Source of the DNA: Anaeramoeba flamelloides
Taxonomy: Eukaryota; Metamonada; Anaeramoebidae
DNA length: 64,000 bases
NCBI GenBank assembly: GCA_027625915.1
Contig: JANTQA010000029.1
Coordinates: forward strand, 9,300,001 to 9,364,000
Direction of reading: 5' to 3'
Shown here: in pieces, positions 1 through 9,857 of the stretch
Layout of the letters: every line of letters starts with the position of its first letter
Numbering within the stretch: position 1 is the first letter of the stretch
Notes under the pieces: model-generated
Seen by the model: the letters and a program-made list of their open reading frames with translations, nothing else
Databases searched by the model: none
What the model was told of the DNA's origin: nothing
Program-made: the position numbers and the translations under genes

Positions 1-1065
1 ATAGATTTTGGGTATGAGTTTGAAAAGATAGTCTTGTACGCAGCCGCATTTGGGCTCGGGACCTGTTGGATGGGAGGAACCTTCCGAACAAAGGAAGCAA
101 GCCAAGTAATTGGGCTAAATAAAAAAGAAGAGAAAATTTATGCTGTTACTCCGTTTGGCGCACCAGAAAAAGGTGGCGGGTGGGCAATAAAATTATTCAA
201 AAAAATGGGAATAGCATCAGATCGAAACAAAAGAAAGCCCAACAGCGAAACCTTTTTCCAAAACACTTGGGGAGAGGAAATTGATTTTGACATTGTTTCC
301 AAAGCCATCGGAGAGCCTTCACCACTTGTATTTACCAACAATGGAAAAAGCCACGTAATAGTCAAAGTGAAAAATGGTAATGGAACAACAATTAAAAAAG
401 AACAAAACGAAAAGCAAGAAGAAGAAAACGAAAATGTTGAAATTGAAAAAGAATTACAAAACATTGAAAATGAAAATGAAAAGGAAAATGAAAATTCAAA
501 GAGCTCTCAGAAACAGAAACAGAAACAGAAACAGAAACAGAAACAAAAAAAAATCACCGTTGTACTTGATATGGATGCTATTAAAAAATTAGAAGAAACA
601 AAGGAAGAAGATTTACCCACTAGATGGAAAAACATTTTCTCTGCGATCACTTGGGCGCCTTCTGCAGTTCATGAACAAGATTGGAGAGTGGTGTTCGAAA
701 AAGAGAACAGATCTTTCCATTTCTTTGTAGAATCCAAAAGAGGCCATTATTGCTATTTAAATATCGGAATAGCAATGCTACATTTTGAATTGTCATGTGT
801 TTGGTATGGTTGGAGTGGTGAATGGGAGAAACAAAAAAAACCAAAATTTTCCTTCGAATTACCCAAAAATGTAAAATATTGTTGCACTTATACAATAGGA
901 AAATCAAATAAAAAAGAAAAAAAAGAAGAAGAAAAAGAAAAAGAAGAAGAAAAAGAAAAAGAAGAAGAAAAAGAAAAAGAAGAAGAGAAAAATGAAAATG
1001 AAAATGAAAATAAAAAAGAAGAAGAAAAAGAAAATGAAAATGAGGATGAAAAAAAGAAAAATTAA
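1..1065 (+). CDS. TM1586-type nitroreductase, 5' partial
   Basis: The frame is open from base 1, so the start lies upstream of the window; the first TTG at 34 is internal. The visible 354 residues contain the two halves of the putative TM nitroreductase family (TM1586_NiRdase): an N-terminal part with LGTCWMGGTF and ITPFG-like AVTPFGAPEKG, and a C-terminal part with APSAVHEQDWRVVFE, then DIGIA-like NIGIAMLHFELSC. Members bind flavin and reduce small substrates with NAD(P)H; that is family knowledge. Between the halves, and again after the domain, lie Lys/Glu/Gln-rich stretches, including a run of an AAACAG hexanucleotide near 508-545 and an (AAGAAGAAA)-like repeat near 915-1000. They look like expansions in a surface loop and tail. 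Stop TAA at 1063. Function as an active enzyme is inferred. Confidence 0.85.
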   Translation: MDFGYEFEKIVLYAAAFGLGTCWMGGTFRTKEASQVIGLNKKEEKIYAVTPFGAPEKGGGWAIKLFKKMGIASDRNKRKPNSETFFQNTWGEEIDFDIVSKAIGEPSPLVFTNNGKSHVIVKVKNGNGTTIKKEQNEKQEEENENVEIEKELQNIENENEKENENSKSSQKQKQKQKQKQKQKKITVVLDMDAIKKLEETKEEDLPTRWKNIFSAITWAPSAVHEQDWRVVFEKENRSFHFFVESKRGHYCYLNIGIAMLHFELSCVWYGWSGEWEKQKKPKFSFELPKNVKYCCTYTIGKSNKKEKKEEEKEKEEEKEKEEEKEKEEEKNENENENKKEEEKENENEDEKKKN

Positions 1066-1394
1066 AAACGATGGAAAAAATGTTTCTTTTTAACTGTTTA
1101 TCAAAAAAAAAATAATTTAACAATGAAAAAATGATAATAAAAATAATGAGAAGAACAAAAAAAAACCCTAAATTTATGATTTTATGTTGATCTTTTCCCT
1201 TTTTATTTATTATTTTAGATCTTTAAAAAATAATTTTTTTATTTTTTTGAATTTAATTAATTTGAATTTTGTGAAAATCTTTTTCAGTTTGCGAATAAAA
1301 TTTTATATTCAAAGACTCTAATTTCAATAAAAAAATCAAAATATTTTTGTTTTTGACTCGATCTTAAGGTTTTATTTTTTTCTTATAATTACAG

Positions 1395-2262
1395 TCTTGG
1401 GATTACAGTCAATCCAAAACTACAGTAGAATTTTATAAATATCAAATTTTGATGTTGATATAAATTTTTAAAAAGTTGAATATGAGAATAATAAAGCTCA
1501 TTTTATAAAAAACAATTCCTAAATGAGCCAATATTCTAGAATTTTTTCAACCGCGGTTCCAAGGCTACCATAAAATTTTAAATAAAACAAAATTGAGTTT
1601 TTCATTCTGATTTTCCATTTTCTAAAAATTGGAAATAAGAGTTATTATTTAAAAAAAAATTTCAATAAATGAGTTATTATTCAAATTTAAGAAAATCGAA
1701 AAAAAAATATTCAAGATCCCATGAAACTTAAAAATTATCAGTATAAAACAGCTCAAAAAAAATATCAATATTGACTGATCTTGAAAAATTTACCATTTTT
1801 GAACAATATTTTTAAGTGCTTCATGAATCTTCAAATTTTTTTTTTGATGTTTCTCAAAAATTTGAATAATAGCTCATTTATTGAAATTTTTTTGGGAATA
1901 ATAACTCTTATTTCCAAATTTTCATAAAATAGAAAATAAGAATATAAAACTCAAATCTGTTTTATTTAAAATTTTATGGTAGACTTGGAAAGACTGTAAT
2001 TTTCAAAAAATCAATTTTCAGAAATCAAAATTACTCTAGACATCAAAATTCGTTGAGAAACGACCTAATATTCACTCGAAAAATATGAATTTATTTTTTC
2101 AATAACACCAGAAATTTATTTTTCAGATCAACTCATTTCTGAAAAAAATATTTTCAATATAAGTTTTCTAATTCTTATTTTTTTAGATTTAAAAATATAT
2201 ATCAACATCAAAATTTGATATTGATAATATTTCAAGGTAGTTTTGGATAGACAGTAATAGTG
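1395..2262. repeat. Hairpin element, outer copy, split by another
   Basis: The left arm (about 1395-1540) contains ATCAAATTTTGATGTTGATA and AAAAAGTTGAATATGAG. The right arm (about 2100-2262) contains the reverse complement of the same blocks (CATCAAAATTTGATATTGAT, then AAGGTAGTTTTGGA). The two arms are separated by a second hairpin element at 1545-2005, so this looks like an older element interrupted by a later insertion. No coding capacity is seen. It shares its arms with the elements at 2300-2712 and 39028-39430. Confidence 0.6.
1545..2005. repeat. Hairpin element nested in the one above
   Basis: The left arm starts CGGTTCCAAGGCTACCATAA and runs through AATAAAACAAAATTGAG and GGAAATAAGAGTTATTATT. 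The right arm (about 1856-2003) is its reverse complement, ending TTTATGGTAGACTTGGAAAG. The termini resemble those of the flanking elements (TTCCAAG.CTACC), while the inner arm differs, so it is a second subfamily. A shortened relative lies at 2742-2912. Confidence 0.6.
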
Positions 2263-2299
2263 AGAAATTTATCAAATATTATATTGTTAGGAACCAAGA

Positions 2300-2712
2300 A
2301 TTACAACCGTTCCAAGGTTACCTTGTAATTTTTTCAATATCAAATTTTGATGTTGTTAAAGATTTTTAAAAAGTTGAATATGAGAATAAGAAAGCTAATA
2401 TTAAAAAAAAAAAAAATCATAAGTGAACCATTATTAAATTGAAACTTTTGATCTTTACAAAAAATATATCATTTTTTAAGATTAAATATTATTTGGTTTC
2501 TCAACGAATTTTGATGTTTAAAGTCATGTTCTGTTCTGAATAAATGCCTTTTTTTGATTCTGATAAAAAAAATCTTGAATATTACTAATTTCATGTTTGT
2601 TTTTTTTTCAATATGCGTTTTATTATCCTCATATTCGGCTTTATAAAAATATTTGTCAACATTAAAATTTGATATCAAAGAATTTACATTGCAGTTTTGG
2701 AAAGCGTGTAAG
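2300..2712. repeat. Hairpin element, same family as 39.0 kb
   Basis: The left arm begins ACCGTTCCAAGGTTACC near 2306 and carries ATCAAATTTTGATGTTG and AAAAAGTTGAATATGAGAAT. The right arm at about 2595-2712 has the inverse order, with CATATTCGGC, AAAATTTGATATC and GCAGTTTTGGAAAG. The arms are diverged relative to each other, so this copy is older than the one at 39028-39430. Confidence 0.55.
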
Positions 2713-2741
2713 ATTTTTATGAAAATTCTGACAATTTGAGA

Positions 2742-2912
2742 TTTACAGTCCTTCCAAGTCTACGATAAAATTTGAATAATAGCTCATTTATTGAAAGTTT
2801 TTTTTGAATAATAACTCTTATTTCCAAATTTTTTGAAAATGGAAAATAGTAATAGAAAACTCAATTTTGTTTTATTTAAAATTTTATCGTAGACCTGGAA
2901 CGGCGATTCCCA
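2742..2912. repeat. Short hairpin element, internally deleted
   Basis: It begins TACAGTCCTTCCAAGTCTAC and ends ATCGTAGACCTGGAACGG, which are inverted repeats of each other. The interior matches the right half of the element at 1545-2005 (AATAATAGCTCATTTATTGA, TAATAACTCTTATTTCC), so most of the left half is missing. Confidence 0.55.
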
Positions 2913-3465
2913 TTTTTTTCAACTTGGATTCATATAATATATGATTTTGACTCTGATACAATAGTATTATCTTCTTATGAAAAATCAAAGTTCTGTTTTA
3001 CAATAAGGTACCATTACCAAAATAATATTGTTGAATAAAATTTAAAATTTCATTAAATTATTAGTCAAAAATGTAAAAATAACAAACACATCAAAATAAC
3101 AAAAGAGAAAATAAACAAAATATATTTATTCATTTTGGAGTTTTGTTTTTTAGAAATTAAATTAATATTTAAAAATACCTTGAAAAATTAATATATATAT
3201 ATATATATATATTATTATTATTATTATAGAAGTATAAATTACATTCTAGATGCACTTATCCTTTTATTTGGAAAAGGAAATTTAAAAGTAAAATCCTAGA
3301 TTTCACGACTATTTGAGGGAAGAACAGACCCAAATTATTTTTATGGTCGAAAAAGCAAAAAACAAAAATTGACAAAAAATAAAGAAACAATTAAAAAAAA
3401 AAAGTTAAAGTTAAAGAGGAATTGTTAATTAGTAATAGATAAAAAAAAAAAAAATAAACAAAGTA

Positions 3466-3660
3466 CAGTCAGTTCCACTTTTAAGGCTCAAACTGCTACG
3501 GAATTTAAGGCCCAAAAAAAATCCCAAATTAAGGCACAGAATTCATATTCTAGTAAAATAAATTGTAAAAAAAAAATTACAAATTTTGTGCCTTAATTTG
3601 AGATTTTTATTGTACCTTAAATTTCGTTGAAAGTTTGTGCATTAAACGTGAAACTGACTG
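3466..3660. mobile_element. Tc1/mariner-like MITE, copy 1 of 4
   Basis: A 195 bp near-palindrome begins CAGTCAGTTCCACTTTTAAG and ends GTGAAACTGACTG, flanked on both sides by TA (3464-3465 and 3661-3662). The CAGT terminus and the TA target duplication are typical of IS630/Tc1/mariner elements. Each arm repeats a TTAAGGCACAAA-like motif three times. It has no coding capacity, so it would depend on a transposase supplied elsewhere. Other copies are at 31826, 41738 and 62146. Confidence 0.85.
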
Positions 3661-3674
3661 TAATGATATCATTT

Positions 3675-3955
3675 TAATTAAGAACACTCAAAATCACAAC
3701 CACGATACCTTTGATTAATTAAGTTTCGTTTGATAATTGAACATGAATGTTCACTTGGGTATCGTTAGTTAATTGTGAATTTCAATTTTTCTTTTTGATC
3801 TGATTTGATTTTAACTGTTGATATTTTTTACCTTTGCTTTTTTGTTTTTTATTTCCAAATCACTCATCATACGGCCATGTCTCAGTGTCTCAGCACTAGC
3901 AAGTTACCACCTCCTCTTTTTCCTTTGTAACTCTTCTTTCCAATATAAATAAAAT
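3675..3955 (-). repeat. Dispersed ~280 bp repeat, copy A
   Basis: Read on the minus strand it starts TTTATATTGGAAAGAAGAGT and continues TACAAAGGAAAAAG, a GGTAACTTGCTAGTGCTGAG block, GACACTGAGACATGGC, an AT-rich middle, GTGAACATTCATG, and GGTATCGTGGTTGTGATTTT. The sequence at 14445-14733 on the plus strand carries the same blocks in the same order. It has no open frame and no terminal inverted repeat that I can see. It could be a SINE, a non-coding RNA gene or a copied promoter segment; I found no clear pol III A or B box. Confidence 0.7.
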
Positions 3956-3991
3956 TTGTTTATTAAAAAATCCAAAAAAAATAAAAAAATA

Positions 3992-6772
3992 TTAATTATT
4001 ATTTATTTCCATTTTTACCAATTTTCGATTTGTGGACGATACAGGCTTTAATTGATTGTTCTGCTCAAAATATTTAAAAAAAATATTATCGTTATCACAT
4101 TCATGATTAGAATTATTTCCATTGACATTTTGGTTTTCATTTGAGTTTCTGTTCCCACCTTCAGATTGCTTTCTTTTCATTTTATAATGTTCACTAATAT
4201 CAAAACTGTGTTTTCTAGGTGATTTGTTTTTACTTTTTTTTTTGCGGTTTAAAAATAGTTTATTTTGCAAATTATTTATTTTGCCTATTAATTTTCTGTT
4301 TTTCGAAATAATTGAAGAATAATCATTATTTAAATTCCTTATTTGTTGCTCTTTTTCGAATAGAATTTTCTTTTGTTCATTTAATTGTTCTTCCTGGGTT
4401 TTATGGAGCGAATCCCTGATATTGGATACTTGTTCATTTGTTAATGCACCTAAACAAGATTTCTTCAATAAAGAATTTCTAATTTCGCTTTTTTTTAATT
4501 TATAGACGGTGTTTTTAAAAAATTGCTGTAAATCGTAAAATTGTCTTTCCATTTTTATTAACCAATCTTTTGGGCTTAGGTTTGATTCACGATCAGTATT
4601 GCTATTATTATTATTGTTGTTGTTATTATCATTATCATTCAAATTAGAAAATGCATAACATTTTTTTAAAAGTAGATATTCCTTCAGAGAATTATTTTTT
4701 GGGCTTTCAATAGTTTTTGAAAATTGTGATAAATATTGCCCCATTAAACGAGATATTTTCCCTTTCATTTCCCTTTCATTTGATAAATGTTGATTTAGAT
4801 TTTCAATTTTAGATAAATGTTCTTCTTTATCATTATTTAAATCATCAATCATGCTTGATAGCTTTGTTATTTTTTTTTCCTTTTCATTTAATTTTTGTTG
4901 AATAGATCGTAAGTTTTGATTAAATTGATCCTTGGTTTGGAGATATTTTTTCTGAAACGAGTTTTTTTCCTTATTTTCTTCGTTTAACTGGAAATTTAAA
5001 TTATCAATTTCATTTTTTAAATCTTCGATTTGTAGTTTTAATTCTGAAATTTCTTTGTTTCTTTCTTTTAATTCATATTGGCAATCATTGGAATTTATAT
5101 CTTTTTGTTTTATTCGGTTTTCCATATTTTCTAAATTGATTTTTAATTTTTTAATTTTTTCTTCCTTTTTATTACAATAGGATAATAATTCATTGTTTTT
5201 CAGTTCTGCTTCTGATAATTTGCTTTCCATTTCGATATTTTCTTTTTTTATTACTTGCAACTCCTTTCTTAAAATTTCTTTGTCATTTTCGATTTCAATG
5301 CTTTGGTTGCTTATTAAATCTGAATTTAAATTGCCTGTTTTTTCATTAAAAATTTTTTTCTGGACCAAATCAAGTTTTTTATACAAATTCGAAATTTTCC
5401 CACTTTTTAATTCAAAGTTTGATTCGAGGCCTTTTATCGTTTCATTATTCTTTTGATTATTTTCTTCAATTTTTTTGAATTGGTTATAAAATATAACCAA
5501 ATAATCATTTATTTCCTGTTTTTCGAGTTCAAGTTTCAAAATGGCATCATCATTTTTTTCTAATTGGGATTGTAAATCTATATTTTCATTTTGTTTTTTT
5601 TTTAATTTATTTGACAATTTTTGGTTAATATTTTGTAGTTGTAAATAATTTTCGTTTTGTTCATCGAATTCTCTTTTGGAATTGAGTTTCAACATTTCAA
5701 TTTCGTCATTTTTCTTTTTTAATAATTCATAATTTTGATTTGCTTGTGTTTCATTGGTTTGCTTTAGATTTTCAATTTGGTTCTTTAATTGGGAAATTTC
5801 ATTATTTTTAGAATCTGTTCCCGTTTTATTATCTATTAGTTTTTTATTATTCTCTTTTTCAAGATCTTTTAATGCTTCCTCTAATTGATTATTTTCCATT
5901 TTTAATTTGGTAACTAAATTATGATAATCATCATTTAAATTAATAATATAAGAAATTTTTTCTTCAAATGAGACTAAATAATTTTTATTTTTTTTAATAA
6001 TTTCAATATCCGAAATTGCTTTTTCAAGATTTTTAAAATTGTTTAATTCCATATTATTGAGATTTAAATTATTTTCTAAATTTTTAATTTTGTTTCGGAA
6101 TTGATTCAATGCCTTTTCTTGTTCTTGCTTAAGCATTTGTATTTTTTCGTTTTCTACTTGTTCTTTTCCTTTCTTATTTCTAGTTAGTGTTCCTTGATCT
6201 TGATCTTGATCCCGATCTTGATTTTGATTTTGATCTTGATCTTTCTTCTTTTTGGTTTGTGAACCTTTTAAATACAATAGCTCCTTTTTGTTTTCTTGTA
6301 ATTCTATTAAAAGTTGCTTTTTTTCTAAAAATTGCTTTTCAAAAGCTTTTTCAGATTGAGCGATTTTATTTTTTAATTCTAGTTGGGTTTTCTTTCTTTT
6401 TTTTTCTTGTGACAGGTTTAATTCTTTTACTTTCTCCTCAAAAAATAAAAAATTTTTTTCAGTCCTTTGGATAATTTTTTCTTTTTTAGCCAACATTTCC
6501 TTGTAACTTTTTAATTCCTTTTCTAAATCCATTTTTTGTTTGCTGTTCTCAAATTCCACATTTTGATCTTTTTGTGAATTGTCTTTTAAAGTTGTGATTT
6601 CTTGTTCTAAAAAATCGTTTACTTGCACAAGCGATAAATTTTCTTGATTTAAAAAAGTTGCAGAGTCTTTTAATTTTTCAATTTCACGAACAAGCTTTTC
6701 ATTTTCAAGTGATTTTTTTTTGAACGCTTTTGTTAATTTTTGAATTGTTTTTTCTTTTAATAATTGAAAATT
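3992..6772 (-). CDS. Long coiled-coil protein
   Basis: The frame codes about 926 residues, almost all charged and heptad-like (repeated LK, EK, IENLK and QLEKN segments), as in myosin-tail, centrosomal or golgin-type proteins. No globular domain is recognisable. A DQDQNQNQDRDQDQDQ run, a poly-Asn run and a C-terminal basic NRKKKSKNKSPRKH patch interrupt it. A GTG at 6628 is the first start-like codon, but the frame stays open to 6772, where a CTTCTTCC...AAAG acceptor precedes it and an in-frame stop follows upstream. I therefore take 6772 as the start of exon 2, with exon 1 probably at 6958-7023. The role is unknown; a structural or cytoskeletal function is inferred only from the coiled coil. 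Confidence 0.8.
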   Translation of the reverse strand, partial: NFQLLKEKTIQKLTKAFKKKSLENEKLVREIEKLKDSATFLNQENLSLVQVNDFLEQEITTLKDNSQKDQNVEFENSKQKMDLEKELKSYKEMLAKKEKIIQRTEKNFLFFEEKVKELNLSQEKKRKKTQLELKNKIAQSEKAFEKQFLEKKQLLIELQENKKELLYLKGSQTKKKKDQDQNQNQDRDQDQDQGTLTRNKKGKEQVENEKIQMLKQEQEKALNQFRNKIKNLENNLNLNNMELNNFKNLEKAISDIEIIKKNKNYLVSFEEKISYIINLNDDYHNLVTKLKMENNQLEEALKDLEKENNKKLIDNKTGTDSKNNEISQLKNQIENLKQTNETQANQNYELLKKKNDEIEMLKLNSKREFDEQNENYLQLQNINQKLSNKLKKKQNENIDLQSQLEKNDDAILKLELEKQEINDYLVIFYNQFKKIEENNQKNNETIKGLESNFELKSGKISNLYKKLDLVQKKIFNEKTGNLNSDLISNQSIEIENDKEILRKELQVIKKENIEMESKLSEAELKNNELLSYCNKKEEKIKKLKINLENMENRIKQKDINSNDCQYELKERNKEISELKLQIEDLKNEIDNLNFQLNEENKEKNSFQKKYLQTKDQFNQNLRSIQQKLNEKEKKITKLSSMIDDLNNDKEEHLSKIENLNQHLSNEREMKGKISRLMGQYLSQFSKTIESPKNNSLKEYLLLKKCYAFSNLNDNDNNNNNNNNSNTDRESNLSPKDWLIKMERQFYDLQQFFKNTVYKLKKSEIRNSLLKKSCLGALTNEQVSNIRDSLHKTQEEQLNEQKKILFEKEQQIRNLNNDYSSIISKNRKLIGKINNLQNKLFLNRKKKSKNKSPRKHSFDISEHYKMKRKQSEGGNRNSNENQNVNGNNSNHECDNDNIFFKYFEQNNQLKPVSSTNRKLVKMEINNN

Positions 6773-6957
6773 CTTTATGTTTGGAAGAAGAAAAGTGTTT
6801 TTATTTTATTTAAAAAAAAAAAGTGTTCATTTCAATTAAAAGAGAGAGACTAAGGTTTAGTTTTTCTTTGAATTGTTATTGTGGTGATTTTAACTTGGGT
6901 TAAACATTAAAAAAATTGTTTTTTATTTTGTTTGTGTTTCAAAAAAAAAATTATTAC

Positions 6958-7023
6958 TATTTCGTTTCGGTTTTGGTTTTGGGGTTTTGGGGTTTCTTTT
7001 CTTTCTGTTTTAGAATTGATCAT
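6958..7023 (-). CDS. Probable exon 1 of the coiled-coil gene
   Basis: An ATG at 7023 opens 22 codons (MINSKTERKETPKPQNQNR...) ending before a GTAATAATTT donor at 6957. The phase (0) agrees with the acceptor at 6774-6773, giving a 185 nt intron and a total of about 948 residues. Splicing is predicted from dinucleotides and phase only; another first exon is possible. Confidence 0.45.
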
Positions 7024-8159
7024 TTCTTAACCAGAGAAAAGAAGAATAGAATTTCGAAAATTATTGTAAAAAAATGAATTATGTCTTACGTTTTCTAATT
7101 TATTTATTTTGCGAATTTGAATTTTGAAAGAAAATAAAGCAAAATTATTCTTGTGTGATTTGTTGATCTTTTGTTTCTTTGGAAACATAATTTTAAATGT
7201 TTGTTTTTAATTAAGGGAGTAGTAACCTTAAAATAATCTTGAGTAAAATTTAATCTCAAGATTTAATCAATTTTTACCACTTCTTGAAATGGAAAAATAA
7301 AGTAAAATATCTGAGAACAAGAATATGTGACTATTTTAAAACTATTTTCTGATCAATGCTTTTTATTTAATAAATTTGTTTAATTTTTCTCATTTTTGAA
7401 TAGTTCATAATTCAAGATATTTTCAAAAAATTTCAAACAAAAGTATTTTTGTTGAAGAAGAATGAATTCGTATTATTTGTGAAAAAAGTACACACCAATA
7501 TACACTGTTAAAAAAAAAACTTGAAAGTTTTAAAATTACTAAAGTATAAAAACTAACACATATTTTGTAATTTAGCCCTTGCAACAAAAAATAAGTTATG
7601 GTCAAAAAAATATTAGCTGAATGTAGTGTTTTTAGAAACCAAACAAGGAAACGGATAAAAATAACATATAAACAAGAAATCGGATTCTTTATCTAAATTT
7701 CAAAAAAGTATTATGAAGATATCAAAAGATAAAATTCGAATTTTTTAACAGAAAAATGAGAAAAAATGATCTTTTTATTTAGATTTTAACAAATATATTC
7801 TTTTTATCTCACAAACTATTTCTAATTATTTTGAAAATTTTGAAACAAAAGTATTTAATATTGTTTAACCATTACACTAATCCAAGATTTAACCCCAAAA
7901 TTCAATTTAAATCTGATCCAAGTCTGTATTATGTTTTCTTATCTTCAAATATCAAAGTCTGAAAAAAAAAAAAAAAAAAGTTAAACTGTATGTTTAAGGT
8001 TAAATGTGGCAAATATGGTTTATTTACACCCCTATAAATCTCAAAAAAATATTTAGTTCTGGAATAAAACAATAATTATTATAAACTTGAAATTATTAAT
8101 AATAGATTGTGGATTTTTTTTTTTTTTATTAATGACCAACCTTTTATTAGTATTTTTTT

Positions 8160-9080
8160 CCCATCCTGTGAATTCCGGTTCAACCTCACCAAGTACTGTC
8201 AAGTATTGTTAAGTATCACGAGGTTTTCTTGAAGTTTCCCTTAATTTCGAAAATATATCAATTATTGGAATAAACATAGAACTCAAGAAAAACCAATCAG
8301 TGTTTTTTTTTTAACTTGAGTGAAATTAAAGAATATTTATAATTATTTTTATTAATTTGCAAATTAAAAAAAAACTATCAACAAAGATATTTTTAGATCG
8401 GAATGTTTCCACTTTCATTATAAAATGAAGAAGTTTAACAAATTACTTAAAAATCTAAACTTATGTTTATGATAATAATTAAAAGAAAACCATAATTTTC
8501 CAATTTATTGAGAACTATTTTAATTTATAAAAACATGAATTTATCTATTTTTTTAGGAACTCCCCAATTTATAAACAAAATCAAAAAATTAATAATAATT
8601 AACATTAAATATTAAAAACATTAATGAAAAATATCTTTTATATCATTCAAAATAAAACCCATTGTTTATTTTACCAATCAGTAAATGAGGTAGAAAATTC
8701 CAATTATTTATTTAAATTGCTTTTTTTTTTTCACTAGAAACTAGGGAAGGGTTGTAGAGTACCATAGAGTGCCCATATTTTGTTTTAATTTGAGGAATTA
8801 AAATAAAATTAAATAAATTTTCTTTTAATTTCTCAAATTAAAAAAAAAAAAATTTAAGGTGCTTTTTCAATATTCAAAAGAATAGAGAAAAATAAATCAT
8901 TTAAATCAGTTCATATCAATTCTGGAAAACCGTAGAGTGTCGAAATTTTCCATAATTCCAAAGAACTCAGGAAAATTAAAGATTTTACCCAATCCTTGTA
9001 AATTATGGAAACCATATAGTAAAGTACAGGTTAACTGTCTTTATACACCTTTGAGTACCTAGGTTTTTTTAATTTCTGAA
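8160..9080. repeat. GTAGAGTGCC-type degenerate repeats
   Basis: Motifs such as GTAGAGTACCATAGAGTGCC (8755), AACCGTAGAGTGTC (8928), TCCATAATTCCAAAG, and GAGTACCTAGGTTTTTTTAA (9053) recur with intervening AATTAAAGATTTTACCCAAT. The same vocabulary (CCGTAGAGTGCC, GTGCCTAGGT, GATTTTACT, TTCTGGAAAAGCTAACG) fills 57550-58600. The arrangement is irregular, partly palindromic, and old. Confidence 0.45.
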
Positions 9081-9602
9081 AAAAAAAAAAAAAAAAAAGA
9101 AAATTGAATAAATTTTATTTTCATATCTATAAGTATAAAAAAACCTAAAGGTGATTTTCTTGAGATTAATATATATATAAAATTTTAATTGCTTTATTTA
9201 AAGAAATTTTCGTAAAATTTAAATCCAGAATAGACACCATGTGAATTGGTACTCATTTTTATTAATGCTATTAACTTTTCGAGTATTATGATTTTCACAC
9301 TCAGTTTTAAAAATACCAAATTGTATAGAAAGAAAAGTATGATTAACTTGAATGATTTGTGAAAAACGAGATATTATCTTATCATGATTTAAGAAAAAAA
9401 AACAAAAAGGAGAAATTTATTTTCTCAACCCATATAAAGAATAGTTTAATTTCAATTTAGGTTTTAAAACTCTTTTATTTTTGTTTAATATTCCACTTAG
9501 TTGAAAAAAAAAAAAAAAAAAGGAGTTTTTCAGTACAGAAAAAAATTTCAATTAAATTTTTTTTCTACAAAAAAATATAATTCATTTTCATATTATATGT
9601 CC

Positions 9603-9857
9603 CTACGAACCAAAAAACACTAAAAATGAAAAACTGATCAAATACTTTCCATTAATAAAAATAAAAAAAACGAAATGAAAAAATAAAAATAAATAAAGTT
9701 TCAATTTAACTTTTTCTTGAAAACATTTTTTGCCAAAATCATTGAATTCACACTTGAAATTATGTATATTTTTCGATTCAGTATCTTGTTTTAACTCATT
9801 TACTAAAACAAATTCGTTGGGAATTTTCTTTTCACAAAAGGGACTAATTTGGTCCAC
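9603..9857 (-). other. Orphan open frame, doubtful
   Basis: A minus-strand frame of 84 codons starting at a GTG, with mixed composition in its first 55 residues (FCEKKIPNEFVLVNELK, FKCEFNDFGKKCF) and a hydrophobic Phe-rich end that looks like translated poly(T)/poly(A). It might be an isolated exon or a decayed gene. I recognise no family and cannot join it to a neighbour. Confidence 0.2.

Larger units (their letters stand above)
1066..3465. other. Intergenic region filled with hairpin repeats
   Basis: No coding frame is supported here. From about 1395 to 2912 the DNA is made of inverted-repeat elements listed separately. A (TA)n run sits at 3189-3215, followed by (ATT)n. The rest is AT-rich sequence with poly(A) and poly(T) runs in which I see nothing else. 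Confidence 0.6.

Noticed and set aside
2469-2678. 69-codon minus frame
   Set aside because: Lies across the arms of a hairpin repeat; no protein pattern.
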